Shown: positions 36,144-44,894 of the stretch, piece by piece
Layout: every line of letters starts with the position of its first letter
How positions within the stretch are numbered: position 1 is the first letter of the stretch
DNA from: Enterococcus pingfangensis
Lineage (GTDB): Bacteria > Bacillota > Bacilli > Lactobacillales > Enterococcaceae
Direction of reading: 5' to 3'
Length of the DNA stretch: 64,000 nucleotides
Assembly (NCBI RefSeq): GCF_005405205.1
Contig: NZ_BJDP01000008.1
Coordinates: 54,550 to 118,549 of the forward strand
Made by a program: the position numbers and the translations under genes
Notes under the pieces: generated by a model
Told to the model about the DNA's origin: nothing
The model's input: only the letters and a program-made list of their open reading frames with translations
Databases searched by the model: none

Positions 36144-38246
36144 ATGAAGCAAGGAGAACAAATGGATGAATCAATGGAGATGGACCATTCAAAGCATGAA
36201 CATCACGATCACGCTTCGGCTGCAACTAGTGGACATGATCCTCATGAGAATCATGAAATGAATGGACATGATCATGACCATGGTGGGATGGATCATTCGA
36301 TGCATATGGGAAATTTCAAGCAGAAATTTTGGCTCTCACTTGTTTTGTCGCTGCCTATCATCGTTCTTTCACCAATGATGGGTATCCAGCTTCCGTTCCA
36401 ATTTACTTTTCCAGGTTCCGAGTGGGTCGTATTAGTTTTAGCGACGATTCTTTTCATCTACGGCGGGCAGCCGTTTTTGAGCGGGGCTAAAATGGAACTA
36501 AAAATGAAGAGCCCCGCGATGATGACCTTGATCGCTATGGGCATCTCGGTCGCATATATCTACAGTCTGTATTCATTTGTCGCCAATAAAGTCAATCCAC
36601 ATGAACACGTGATGGATTTCTTCTGGGAATTAGCAACTTTGATCGTAATCATGTTGTTAGGTCATTGGGTAGAGATGAATGCTGTTTCAAATGCCAGCAA
36701 CGCGTTGAAAAAGTTGGCGGAATTATTGCCGGATGAAGTCAATAAGATTGAAGCAGACGGCACTACTAAAAAAGTAAAATTACAAGAGATTCAACGAGGC
36801 GATCAATTGCTCGTGCGCGCTGGCGATAAAATGCCGACTGATGGTGAAATTATCGAAGGTTCTACAATCGCAGACGAGTCTGCGGTTACCGGCGAATCAA
36901 AAGGGGTTCAAAAGACAATCGGCGACTCAGTCATCGGCGGTTCTGTCAACGGCGACGGTACTATCAAATTAAAAGTTACTGGGACGGGTGCAGACGGTTA
37001 TCTTGCCAAAGTTATGACGATGGTAAAACAAGCCCAGCAAGAGAAATCAAAATTAGAATCAATCTCGGATAAAGTAGCTAAATGGCTGTTTTATATCGCG
37101 CTATCAGCTGGGATCTTGACATTCATTACGTGGTTGTTCTTAGCAGATCTACCGCAAGCCTTAGAACGAATGGTGACTGTTTTTGTAATTGCTTGTCCCC
37201 ATGCATTAGGTTTGGCAATTCCGCTAGTGATCGCTCGCTCAACTTCTTTAGCAGCTAAAAATGGTTTGTTGCTAAAAAGTCGGCAAGCTTTAGAACAAGG
37301 AAATCAATTGGATTATGTTTTTCTCGATAAAACGGGAACCTTGACTGAAGGCAAATTCACTGTAACCGGTGTAGAAGTATTGACGGATATCAGTCAAGCA
37401 GAGGCGTTGAAATATATTGGCGCTTTAGAAAATCAAACCAATCATCCATTAGCAGTCGGCGTTATGAATTATTTGAAATCAGAAACGATCGAACCGTATC
37501 AAGCGCAAGACGTTTCAACAATCAAAGGTGTTGGGGTCAGCGGAACAGTAGAAGGTCACCAGGTTGTTTTAGCTAACCAAAAGGAAATCGAAAAACGTCA
37601 GTTGCATTTTGATCAGGAAAAATTAAAAGACTATCAAGCACAAGGCAATACGATTTCCTTCTTATTGATTGATCAACAGTTGATCGCCTTTTTCGCGATG
37701 GGAGATACTTTAAAAGATCAAGCACAAGACTTTATCAAGAACTTGCGGGCAGCAGGGATCGAGCCGGTGATGTTGACGGGAGATAACAACGAAGCAGCAA
37801 AAGCAGTCGCTGATTATTTAGCAATTAAAGAATTTTATAGTGAACTGTTGCCGGATGATAAAGAAAAGATCATCAAACGCTACACCGATAAAGGAAAGAA
37901 AGTTATGATGGTCGGTGATGGAATCAATGATGCGCCGGCTTTGGCAAGGGCTTCGATCGGAATGGCAATTGGTGCCGGAACCGATATCGCAATCGATTCA
38001 GCTGACGTCGTCTTGACCAACAGCAACTTGCAAGACATTCTGAAATTTGTTCAGTTAGCTAAACGGACACACAGTAAGATGATCCAAAATCTTTGGTGGG
38101 GAGCAGGGTACAATATTATAGCAATCCCACTGGCTGCTGGAATCTTAGCACCTATCGGGATCCTCTTGAGTCCAGCTGTCGGAGCGATTTTGATGTCATT
38201 GAGTACAATCATCGTAGCAATCAATGCGATGACTCTAAACGTCTGA
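36144..38246 (+). CDS. copB: Copper/silver-export P1B ATPase CopB
   Basis: A 700-residue pump. Instead of an HMA domain it has a His/Met-rich N-terminus of about 50 residues, with repeated HDH, MDHS and HEHHDH clusters. The membrane site is ACPHALGLAIP (CPH instead of CPC), which defines the P1B-3 CopB class. TGES, DKTGTLTEG and GDGINDAP are intact. CopB is the main copper and silver exporter in E. hirae. RBS AGGAGG stands eight to nine bases before the ATG. It is the last gene of copYZAB and ends at a terminator. Confidence 0.94.
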   Translation: MKQGEQMDESMEMDHSKHEHHDHASAATSGHDPHENHEMNGHDHDHGGMDHSMHMGNFKQKFWLSLVLSLPIIVLSPMMGIQLPFQFTFPGSEWVVLVLATILFIYGGQPFLSGAKMELKMKSPAMMTLIAMGISVAYIYSLYSFVANKVNPHEHVMDFFWELATLIVIMLLGHWVEMNAVSNASNALKKLAELLPDEVNKIEADGTTKKVKLQEIQRGDQLLVRAGDKMPTDGEIIEGSTIADESAVTGESKGVQKTIGDSVIGGSVNGDGTIKLKVTGTGADGYLAKVMTMVKQAQQEKSKLESISDKVAKWLFYIALSAGILTFITWLFLADLPQALERMVTVFVIACPHALGLAIPLVIARSTSLAAKNGLLLKSRQALEQGNQLDYVFLDKTGTLTEGKFTVTGVEVLTDISQAEALKYIGALENQTNHPLAVGVMNYLKSETIEPYQAQDVSTIKGVGVSGTVEGHQVVLANQKEIEKRQLHFDQEKLKDYQAQGNTISFLLIDQQLIAFFAMGDTLKDQAQDFIKNLRAAGIEPVMLTGDNNEAAKAVADYLAIKEFYSELLPDDKEKIIKRYTDKGKKVMMVGDGINDAPALARASIGMAIGAGTDIAIDSADVVLTNSNLQDILKFVQLAKRTHSKMIQNLWWGAGYNIIAIPLAAGILAPIGILLSPAVGAILMSLSTIIVAINAMTLNV

Positions 38247-38265
38247 GAATTCAGGCGTTTTTTTT
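38236..38265 (+). terminator. Terminator at the end of copYZAB
   Basis: AAACGTCTGA pairs with TCAGGCGTTT over GAAT, followed by a T run. The left arm contains the copB stop codon. Confidence 0.9.
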
Positions 38266-38342
38266 CATGTAAAAAAATTGAGAAAAACCCTGATCACCTC
38301 TTATGCTATTTTGAAAGAAAAGACGAGAAGTGGGTGAAATGA

Positions 38343-39374
38343 ATGATCTGGCAAGCGATGACTGGAAAAAAATGCCATCGACAACTGCGATTGATCGAAT
38401 TATTGCAAAATGAATGTTATTCAGTCAGTGAACTGGCGGATCAAACCAAGGTGAGCGCTAAAACGATCCTCCGCGATCTAACGGAACTACGGCAAAAAAA
38501 TTATGTACGAAGAGCAAAATATTGGCAGATTAATTGGCAGCATGAACCAAACTCCGCGAAACTCTATCGGAAACTATTGCTGTCAGATCCGTGCTTTCAG
38601 CTTTTTCGACAATACCTTTGGAATTTGGGGACGCTAGAGGCAAACGATTCGCAGCTGAAAAAATTAAATCAATCTTTGATCCGCTGGAATCTTTTTACGA
38701 ATCTTCAATCAGGCGGTTTGATTGGAAAAACGGCAGTGATCATCCATTTACAGCTGCGGTATTTGCGTGATTTTTATCAATTTGATGAGGCAGAGCTGTA
38801 CAAACAATTGGAAGCGTATTGTCCGCCTGTTTCCGATTTATTAAATCCAGCGTTATTTCCTGATCGAAAAATGGTTGAAAACTTCATAAAAAAGTTCGGC
38901 TTGTCTGCTGAACGAGCAGAGTATTTTTTCTTAGATTATACGCGATACCATTATCAATTTTGTGCTGATTTTTATCGAAGTCATCAAGTGTATCGAACAG
39001 GTTTGTATCGAGAAATACGAAAAACGCTGATCCTCATCGAACGAATGACGGATTGGGAGACAGAATTAACAAAAAAAATCGTTGAAACGAAATTGTTTGA
39101 GTTGTTTTTAGGAATTTATCAAGGACTGCCGCTTGCAGTGATGTACCCGTCACAGGTCGAAACGACTGCTGAAAATTTTTATATACTTAGTAAAAAAATG
39201 AAACAGCTGATGCCGCTATTGAGTAATTGCCGCTTAGATGAACTAGCTAGCGCATTAGAAACGATTTTTTCTTCCAGCCGCCAAATCGTACTAGCTCTGA
39301 ATCCTGATTTAAGCTCCTCCTTGCTGATACAAGAACGGTATCAGGCTTTTTTGTCTTTTACGGAAGGAAAGTAA
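38343..39374 (+). CDS. Mga-like helix-turn-helix regulator
   Basis: A 343-residue protein. A clear N-terminal helix-turn-helix spans about 17-52 (LIELLQNECYSVSELADQTKVSAKTILRDL split over two helices). The rest is helical, rich in Tyr, Arg and Leu, and resembles the Mga/Rgg-like regulatory halves rather than any enzyme. It is shorter than the regulator at 1446 and lacks a clear second HTH. It follows the cop operon after a terminator and has its own start at ATG 38343, with AGTGGGTG upstream. Its target is unknown; it could act on the following gene or in trans. Confidence 0.65.
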   Translation: MIWQAMTGKKCHRQLRLIELLQNECYSVSELADQTKVSAKTILRDLTELRQKNYVRRAKYWQINWQHEPNSAKLYRKLLLSDPCFQLFRQYLWNLGTLEANDSQLKKLNQSLIRWNLFTNLQSGGLIGKTAVIIHLQLRYLRDFYQFDEAELYKQLEAYCPPVSDLLNPALFPDRKMVENFIKKFGLSAERAEYFFLDYTRYHYQFCADFYRSHQVYRTGLYREIRKTLILIERMTDWETELTKKIVETKLFELFLGIYQGLPLAVMYPSQVETTAENFYILSKKMKQLMPLLSNCRLDELASALETIFSSSRQIVLALNPDLSSSLLIQERYQAFLSFTEGK

Positions 39375-39558
39375 GGCGAAGATTTTTCTTCAAGAAAGGT
39401 TATGCTATAATAATGAGGACTAAACTAACGATCGCCTTTTACTCGCCAAACTTTTAAAGTTTCAGCGTAATAAGTAAAATGACAGACAAATAAAAACAGG
39501 AGTGAGTTCTTTCGTTTGAAAAACTAATTCCATTAGTAAGAAGCAGGAGGAGAGCAGA

Positions 39559-40089
39559 ATGGGATTACGAAAATTAGATGTTCCGACATCTTCGATCACT
39601 GAAGTAAAAAAATCACCAATGGATGTTTTCGCTCAAGCTCGTAAAGCAGAGACTGGCGTGTATATCTTTAATCGCGAAAAGATCGCTGGTGTGATGCTGA
39701 CTAAAGAACAATATGAAGCACTGGTTGAAGAATTAGACACGCTGCGCGATGCCTTATATCAACCGGTGGAACGAGAATTGCCCGTTCCTGAAGAGTTGGA
39801 AGAACTTGCGACTGCTTTGCGAACGACTTTAGTAAAAGGTTCAGTCATCACAGCGCGTTACTTGGATGAACGCATGGTGGCAACCGGCTTTATCACTAAA
39901 AAAACCGGATTCGGCGGCGTGACGGAAATGATGAAAGAATTGGAAGATACAGGAAAAATCATCTACCAATTGCGCCGACGGGAACATAATAAAGTCATCT
40001 ATGCTGAGATTTTTGGCGAACCGCAAGAATTTCAACGCGCGGCCGCGGATAAGATAATGATCCGCAAAGTGAATTTGATTGAACGATGA
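39559..40089 (+). CDS. Phd/YefM-like N-terminal domain fused to an unknown C-terminal domain
   Basis: A 176-residue protein. Residues about 13-60 look like an antitoxin of the Phd/YefM class: ITEVKKSPMDVFAQARKA, then VYIFNREKIAGVMLTKEQYEAL. The remaining 115 residues are basic-acidic mixed, with FITKKTGFGGVTEMMKELED followed by YQLRRREHNKVIYAEIF, suggesting a winged-helix or replication-type DNA-binding fold. No toxin gene lies beside it: the next plus-strand gene is dinB. An extended -10 (TGCTATAAT) lies about 140 bases upstream. RBS AGGAGGAGA is strong. The family is probably conserved in lactic acid bacteria, but I cannot name it. Confidence 0.6.
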   Translation: MGLRKLDVPTSSITEVKKSPMDVFAQARKAETGVYIFNREKIAGVMLTKEQYEALVEELDTLRDALYQPVERELPVPEELEELATALRTTLVKGSVITARYLDERMVATGFITKKTGFGGVTEMMKELEDTGKIIYQLRRREHNKVIYAEIFGEPQEFQRAAADKIMIRKVNLIER

Positions 40090-40098
40090 GGTTATAGT

Positions 40099-40193
40099 AG
40101 AAGTGGGCAGCTTCAATAAATCAGCCGGAATTTTTGAAAATTATTTCTCAAATTTTTGTGAAATTTCGGCTGATTTCCGAAGCGACTACTTCT
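40099..40193. repeat. 95-bp imperfect inverted repeat
   Basis: The outer arms AGAAGT...ACTTCT, GCTTC...GAAGC and AAATCAGCCG...CGGCTGATTT match in order, giving two arms of about 35 bases around an AT-rich centre. It starts 9 bases after a stop codon. The form fits a miniature inverted-repeat element or a very large RNA hairpin. No known family is recognised. Confidence 0.8.
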
Positions 40194-40207
40194 CACCGTT
40201 TATTTGT

Positions 40208-40248
40208 AAAAAGAAGTTATGACAAAAAAAATGTCATAACTTCTTTTT
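40208..40248. terminator. 17-bp bidirectional terminator hairpin
   Basis: AAAAAGAAGTTATGACA (40208-40224) and its exact complement (40232-40248) enclose a 7-base loop. A and T runs on either side allow termination in both directions. The stretch from 40249 to 40419 holds no gene I can support; a 63-codon minus-strand frame with an AAGGA site at 40391 runs into this hairpin and is unconvincing. Confidence 0.85.
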
Positions 40249-40419
40249 TTGTAAGCTCTAATTCGTAATCTAAGTACATTAGCGAAATCAAAATTATTCA
40301 AGAAAAATAAACTAGCTGTTGGGAATTTCACTCCAAGTAAGTCAGAAATCAACACGACCGGTTTCCTCTTGCGAATTAGAATCATCTGCATAAATTCCTT
40401 CTACATTCAACATGAATAA

Positions 40420-40448
40420 TTGTACGTGAACGGATGTTCGGCTATAAT
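40420..40448 (+). promoter_or_regulatory. dinB promoter with LexA (SOS) box
   Basis: TTGTAC (40420-40425) and TATAAT (40443-40448) have an exact 17-base spacer. Within it TGAAC-GGAT-GTTCG (40427-40440) matches the Gram-positive LexA box CGAAC-N4-GTTCG with a single mismatch, so LexA would block RNA polymerase directly. Confidence 0.85.
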
Positions 40449-40482
40449 GAATATAGAAAATTATTTGAAGGAGGCGGGCAGG

Positions 40483-41604
40483 ATGGCTGAGTTGGTTTTT
40501 CCGTTAAAAAATGATACTTCGCGAAAAATTATCCATATAGATATGGATGCTTTTTTTGCGTCCGTTGAAGAACGAGATGATCCGGAGTTAGCCAAACATC
40601 CGCTAGTGATTGCTCGCCACCCGTCTGATACTGGCGGCAAAGGGGTCGTGACCACAGCCAATTACAAGGCGCGAATTTATGGCATCCACTCAGCGATGAG
40701 TGCGCAAAAAGCGTTCGAATTGTGTCCGCAGGCAGTTTTTAAACCGGGTGATCATGAAAAATATAGTGCCGTTTCAAAACAAGTTCGGGCGATCTTCAGC
40801 CGTTATACAGAGACGATCGAGCCGGTTTCAATCGATGAAGCCTATCTTGATGTGACCGAAAATAAAATCAATGCTCGTTCAGCCGTTAAGATCGCTCGGT
40901 TGATCCAGCAAGATATTTGGCAAGAATTGCAATTGACTTGTTCTGCCGGTGTCAGCTACAATAAATTTTTGGCTAAGCTGGCTTCCGATTATCAAAAGCC
41001 GCAGGGCATGACAATGATCTCTCCAGATGAGGCGGTCATCTTTTTGAAACGTTTGCCGATTGAAAAATTTCACGGTGTCGGCAAGAAGACGGTACCGAAA
41101 ATGAATGAATTAGGTATTTTTACGGGTGCGGATCTCTATGATAAAAGTGAAATGTTTTTAATCCAAGAGTTTGGCAAGATGGGTTATTCTTTGTATCGGA
41201 AGGTGCGCGGGATTCACGATTCGCCAGTCAGCATCACGCGGGAACGAAAATCAGTAGGCAAAGAACATACTTATGGCCGCCCCTTATCAACAGATGAAGA
41301 AGTTTTGAGCCAGCTGCGGCAGTTGTCAGAAAAAGTCGAAACAGCACTAAAACGTGTTCAACGCCATGGTAAAACAGTTGTAGTCAAGATTCGTTATGCG
41401 GATTACACGACAGTGACCCGCCGAGTGACGTTGCCGTATTACATAGAAAAGAAAGAAGAATTGTTTTCTCAAGCAAGTTTGATCTGGGAAGAAATCGGCG
41501 GAATTGAAAAAGGGATCCGCTTGGTCGGTATCACCTTGACCAATCTAGATCCCGTCGCCTATGAAAATATTGTGTTGCCTTTATGGGAAGAGCGATCAAA
41601 TTAG
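40483..41604 (+). CDS. dinB: DNA polymerase IV (Y family)
   Basis: A 373-residue translesion polymerase. The palm motif HIDMDAFFASVE holds the first catalytic Asp, and SIDEAYLDVT holds the Asp/Glu pair. The thumb has helix-hairpin-helix GVGKKTVPKMNELGI (about 188-202), and a little-finger domain follows. The ATG at 40483 has GAAGGAGG nine bases upstream; earlier in-frame starts fall within the promoter. A LexA box in the promoter predicts SOS induction. The stop overlaps the end of convergent nrdG by 9 bases. Confidence 0.95.
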   Translation: MAELVFPLKNDTSRKIIHIDMDAFFASVEERDDPELAKHPLVIARHPSDTGGKGVVTTANYKARIYGIHSAMSAQKAFELCPQAVFKPGDHEKYSAVSKQVRAIFSRYTETIEPVSIDEAYLDVTENKINARSAVKIARLIQQDIWQELQLTCSAGVSYNKFLAKLASDYQKPQGMTMISPDEAVIFLKRLPIEKFHGVGKKTVPKMNELGIFTGADLYDKSEMFLIQEFGKMGYSLYRKVRGIHDSPVSITRERKSVGKEHTYGRPLSTDEEVLSQLRQLSEKVETALKRVQRHGKTVVVKIRYADYTTVTRRVTLPYYIEKKEELFSQASLIWEEIGGIEKGIRLVGITLTNLDPVAYENIVLPLWEERSN

Positions 41605-42198
41605 GTCGCTCTTTTTGATTTGTTCAAATGCTTTTTCTGAGTCGTGGAGTTTTTCCCAGATTACGACTTCACCTTGTGCCAATGATTTTTTGACGTCGAT
41701 GATCCGTTGATTGGCACTGCCGCGAAATTGCAGCATCAAGTTTTTTTGAGTGAGTTCGAAGCGTCCATCAACGAGGATGTCGATTTTGCTCAACATTTCT
41801 AGTTTATCGTCGCTGTCTAACAACAATTCTTCAAACGTATAACCGCTCCAAGACCAAATATCTTTGCTATCGCCAAATTCGCTGCGAATCCGATCGATTA
41901 CTTTCAAACAAACTTGAGTATTCAAAAAAGGTTCGCCGCCTAAAAAAGTAAGTCCTTGAACATAATCATGAGTGGTATCGGCAATGATTTGATCTTCTAA
42001 AGCTTGAGTAAACGGTTTGCCATAACGAAAATTTTGCGCCGCGGCGTTGAAGCAGCCTTCGCAAGCGAAGGGACAGCCGCTGACATATAGGCTGTTGCGG
42101 ACACCTTCGCCATCGACAAAGTTAAAGGGTTTATAATCAGCGATATATTGTTGGCTGAGTTCACTAGCCAGCCATTCTTTTGGTTGAGGATTACGCAT
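41596..42198 (-). CDS. nrdG: Anaerobic ribonucleotide reductase activating protein
   Basis: A 200-residue radical SAM protein that installs the glycyl radical on NrdD. The cluster motif CPFACEGC (CxxxCxxC) is at about 41-48, followed by FLGGEPF, the SAM-binding GGEP. The start is the ATG at 42198, after GGTGG; a GTG at 42207 lies in the site itself. It follows nrdD on the same strand after a 130-base gap with a stable hairpin. Its 3' end overlaps dinB. Confidence 0.93.
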   Translation of the reverse strand: MRNPQPKEWLASELSQQYIADYKPFNFVDGEGVRNSLYVSGCPFACEGCFNAAAQNFRYGKPFTQALEDQIIADTTHDYVQGLTFLGGEPFLNTQVCLKVIDRIRSEFGDSKDIWSWSGYTFEELLLDSDDKLEMLSKIDILVDGRFELTQKNLMLQFRGSANQRIIDVKKSLAQGEVVIWEKLHDSEKAFEQIKKSDLI

Positions 42199-42219
42199 GT
42201 TTTCCACCTTTCAAGTAAA

Positions 42220-42249
42220 ACAGGGAGCGGCAAAGAGCGCCGTCCCTGT
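42220..42249 (-). other. Stable hairpin between nrdD and nrdG
   Basis: On the minus strand ACAGGGA-CGGC pairs with GCCG-C-TCCCTGT, followed by TTTT. It lies about 20 bases before the nrdG start. The short T tract suggests partial termination, or a structure limiting nrdG expression relative to nrdD. Confidence 0.6.
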
Positions 42250-42329
42250 CATTTCTGATTATTTTTTGCTGAATGAGCGGTTTTCTAACAAGTTTTACTT
42301 TTAAGAGTTATAGCTCAAATTGTTTTTAA

Positions 42330-44522
42330 TTATTTCATGTGTTTTACGCGCGAAGCAATTTCTTCGTGACGGCCGTGGACCATAGGACGTGCTTGCGGAT
42401 TTCCTAAGTAGCCGCAAGTCCGTTTCACGACGTCGCAAGATTTTGGATCATGATTGCCGCATTGTGGACATTCAAAACCGCGCTTCGTTGGTTTGAAATC
42501 TCCTTCAAAACCACATTTGTAGCAATGATCAATCGGTGTATTCGTTCCTAGATAAGCGATCCGATCATAACCGTAATCCCAAACAGCTTCTAGCGACTTA
42601 GGATTTTGTTGTAAAACAGGGTATTCGCAATAGTGGATGAATCCGCCAGAGCAATATGCGGGATAATCTTTTTCAAAATCCAACTTCTCAAAAGGTGTTG
42701 GATTTTTCCGCACGTCATAATGGAAACTATTTGTGTAATAGTCTTTGTCGGTAATATTTTCGACAAGGCCGAAACGTTCAGTATCTAAACGACAGAAGCG
42801 ATCCGTTAAACTTTCGCTTGGTGTTGAGTAGACGCTGAAATGATAACCGTACTCATCTCCCCAAGTATCAGCGTGTTCTTTCAAGTCTTTCATGATATCC
42901 AAAGTGAATTCTTTTGCTTTGGGATTGCCTTCCCATGCTCCGCCGTAAAAGACACTGGCTACTTCGTAAAGACCGATATAACCTAAAGAGATCGTTGCGC
43001 GTTTATTTTTGAACAATTCATTGACTGAATCGGTTCGTTTCAACCGTTTGCCAAACGCTCCATATTGGTAAAGGATCGGCGCATTTGCAGGAGTTGCTTC
43101 TTTGCAGCGATCAATCCGAAAGACTAACGCATCTTTAACGATTTGCAGCCGTTCTTCTAGTAAAGACCAGAATTTATCTTTGTCGCCGCCTGATTCCATC
43201 GCGATCCGCGGCAAGTTCAACGTAACGACGCCTAGATTCATCCGGCCAACATTTACTTCTTCACCATTTTCATCTTTCCAGCCTTGCAAGAATGAACGAC
43301 AACCCATTGGTACTTTGAAACTGCCGGTCAGCTCGATCAATTTATCATAATTCAAGATGTCTGGGTACATCCGTTTGGTTGCACATTCTAATGCCAACTC
43401 TTTGATATCATAGTTCGGATCCGTGGGTTCTAAGTTCGTTCCGCGGCGTAAAGTAAAAATCAATTTAGGGAAGATCGCCGTCCGTTTTTCACTGCCTAAG
43501 CCTTCGATTCGAATCTGTAAGATCGCTTTTTGGATCTCCCGTTCAAACCAATCCGTCCCCAGACCAAAACCTAATGAAGTAAATGGCGTTTGTCCATTTG
43601 AAGTAAACAATGTGTTAATTTCGTATTCTAAACTTTGCATCGCGTCATAAATATCTTTTTGTGTTTTTTGTTTCGCAAAAGCTTTTTGTCTTTCGGGATC
43701 ATCAATCCATTCTTCTGCGTCTTTCAAATGTTTCTTATAATTCAAGCGGGCAAAAGGCGCTAATAATTCATCCGTTCGATCAGAAGAACAGCCGCCGTAT
43801 TGACTAGAAGCGACATTGGCGATGATTTGTGAGATTTGAGCCGTTGCTGTTTGGATCGATTTAGGACTTTCAACTTCGGCGTTTCCGATTTTGAAGCCGT
43901 CGTTCAACATGCCTTTGAAGTCAATCAAACAGCAGTTAGTCATCGGTGTGTATGGATGGTAATCCAAATCATGGTAATGGATATCGCCTTTTTGATGCGC
44001 GTTTGCAACATGTGCCGGCAGCATTTTTAAACCGATTGATTTGCCGACGATCCCGGCAGTTAAATCCCGTTGTGTATTAAAAACATCGCTGTCTTTATTG
44101 GCATTTTCATTCACGACACTTTGGTCTTTGTTGATCAATTTGCCAATCGTAAAATTAATATCGGTAGCTTTGCTCCGTTGAAAGTCGCGGCGTGTCCGAT
44201 AATTGATGTATTCTTCAGCTAATTCATATTCGTTGTGTTCTAATAATATATGTTCCACAATATTTTGGATTTCATAGATTTTGATGTCATTAGTAAAACG
44301 TTCTGAGATTTCAGCATCTACTCGTTCCACGATCGACTGGATCCGATCATGAGCCAATGGGTCGACAGATCCCTTGATTTTTGTTTCTGCTTTGATCAAG
44401 GCGTCATAAATTTTTTGATCATCAAATGATGCACGGCGGCCATCGCGTTTGATAACCTTAATATTTTTTAGCGACGGCTGATACTTACTGATTAATGAAT
44501 CTTTTGTGCGGATTTCCATCAT
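42330..44522 (-). CDS. nrdD: Anaerobic ribonucleoside-triphosphate reductase
   Basis: A 730-residue class III reductase that makes dNTPs without oxygen. An N-terminal ATP-cone lies at about 15-105 (KRDGRRASFDDQKIYDALIKAE). The catalytic barrel follows. Near the C-terminus a zinc site has CYKCG...CPQCG, and the glycyl radical segment is TCGYLGNPQARP. The start is chosen at ATG 44522, with GGAG nine bases upstream; the next codon is also ATG. NrdR boxes lie at the promoter. The enzyme shows a facultatively anaerobic lifestyle. Confidence 0.95.
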   Translation of the reverse strand: MMEIRTKDSLISKYQPSLKNIKVIKRDGRRASFDDQKIYDALIKAETKIKGSVDPLAHDRIQSIVERVDAEISERFTNDIKIYEIQNIVEHILLEHNEYELAEEYINYRTRRDFQRSKATDINFTIGKLINKDQSVVNENANKDSDVFNTQRDLTAGIVGKSIGLKMLPAHVANAHQKGDIHYHDLDYHPYTPMTNCCLIDFKGMLNDGFKIGNAEVESPKSIQTATAQISQIIANVASSQYGGCSSDRTDELLAPFARLNYKKHLKDAEEWIDDPERQKAFAKQKTQKDIYDAMQSLEYEINTLFTSNGQTPFTSLGFGLGTDWFEREIQKAILQIRIEGLGSEKRTAIFPKLIFTLRRGTNLEPTDPNYDIKELALECATKRMYPDILNYDKLIELTGSFKVPMGCRSFLQGWKDENGEEVNVGRMNLGVVTLNLPRIAMESGGDKDKFWSLLEERLQIVKDALVFRIDRCKEATPANAPILYQYGAFGKRLKRTDSVNELFKNKRATISLGYIGLYEVASVFYGGAWEGNPKAKEFTLDIMKDLKEHADTWGDEYGYHFSVYSTPSESLTDRFCRLDTERFGLVENITDKDYYTNSFHYDVRKNPTPFEKLDFEKDYPAYCSGGFIHYCEYPVLQQNPKSLEAVWDYGYDRIAYLGTNTPIDHCYKCGFEGDFKPTKRGFECPQCGNHDPKSCDVVKRTCGYLGNPQARPMVHGRHEEIASRVKHMK

Positions 44523-44558
44523 TACAAACAACTCCATTTCCTTTAAACTTCACTATCA

Positions 44559-44641
44559 ATCATATAGCATTTCCAATATCGTTGCAACGATATATAGTAT
44601 TATTTTTTTGAATAAATAGAAAAACACACTATATATAGTGT
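44559..44641 (-). promoter_or_regulatory. nrdD promoter with tandem NrdR boxes
   Basis: On the minus strand TTGCAA (44587-44582) and TATGAT (44564-44559) are 17 bases apart. A perfect NrdR box, ACACTATATATAGTGT, is at 44626-44641. A degenerate box (12 of 16) is at 44585-44600, 41 bases away, about four helical turns. The -35 also lies inside an 18-bp perfect palindrome, 44576-44593. The rest of the gap to 44894 is AT-rich. Confidence 0.8.
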
Positions 44642-44756
44642 GTTTGTTTGACAAGAAATAAGAAGAAACCGATGAGACCAAGTTTCTATTCAAGATAAAA
44701 TAACTAAAAAATATTTTTTCAAAAAAGTGAAAAAATTGTAAGTTGATTAAAGGTCG

Positions 44757-44786
44757 TTTCACGTAAGAATCCAACTTTTATATGAT
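44757..44786 (+). promoter_or_regulatory. Putative promoter of the BceAB-type genes
   Basis: TTTCAC (44757-44762), 18 bases, TATGAT (44781-44786), leaving a leader of about 100 bases before the ATPase gene. No regulator box is recognised. Confidence 0.4.
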
Positions 44787-44894
44787 ACCATAAAAGAAAA
44801 AAATAGGACGTTAAAAAAAAGAATTTATCGAGACTTTTCATATTTTCTGCGGAGAATAAAAAAGAATCGCTCAAATTAGGATAGGAGGGATCAG

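Noticed and set aside
40200..40391. 63-codon minus-strand frame with an AAGGA site
   Set aside because: Its 3' third is the long terminator hairpin read through, its composition is random-looking, and no promoter or partner is evident.
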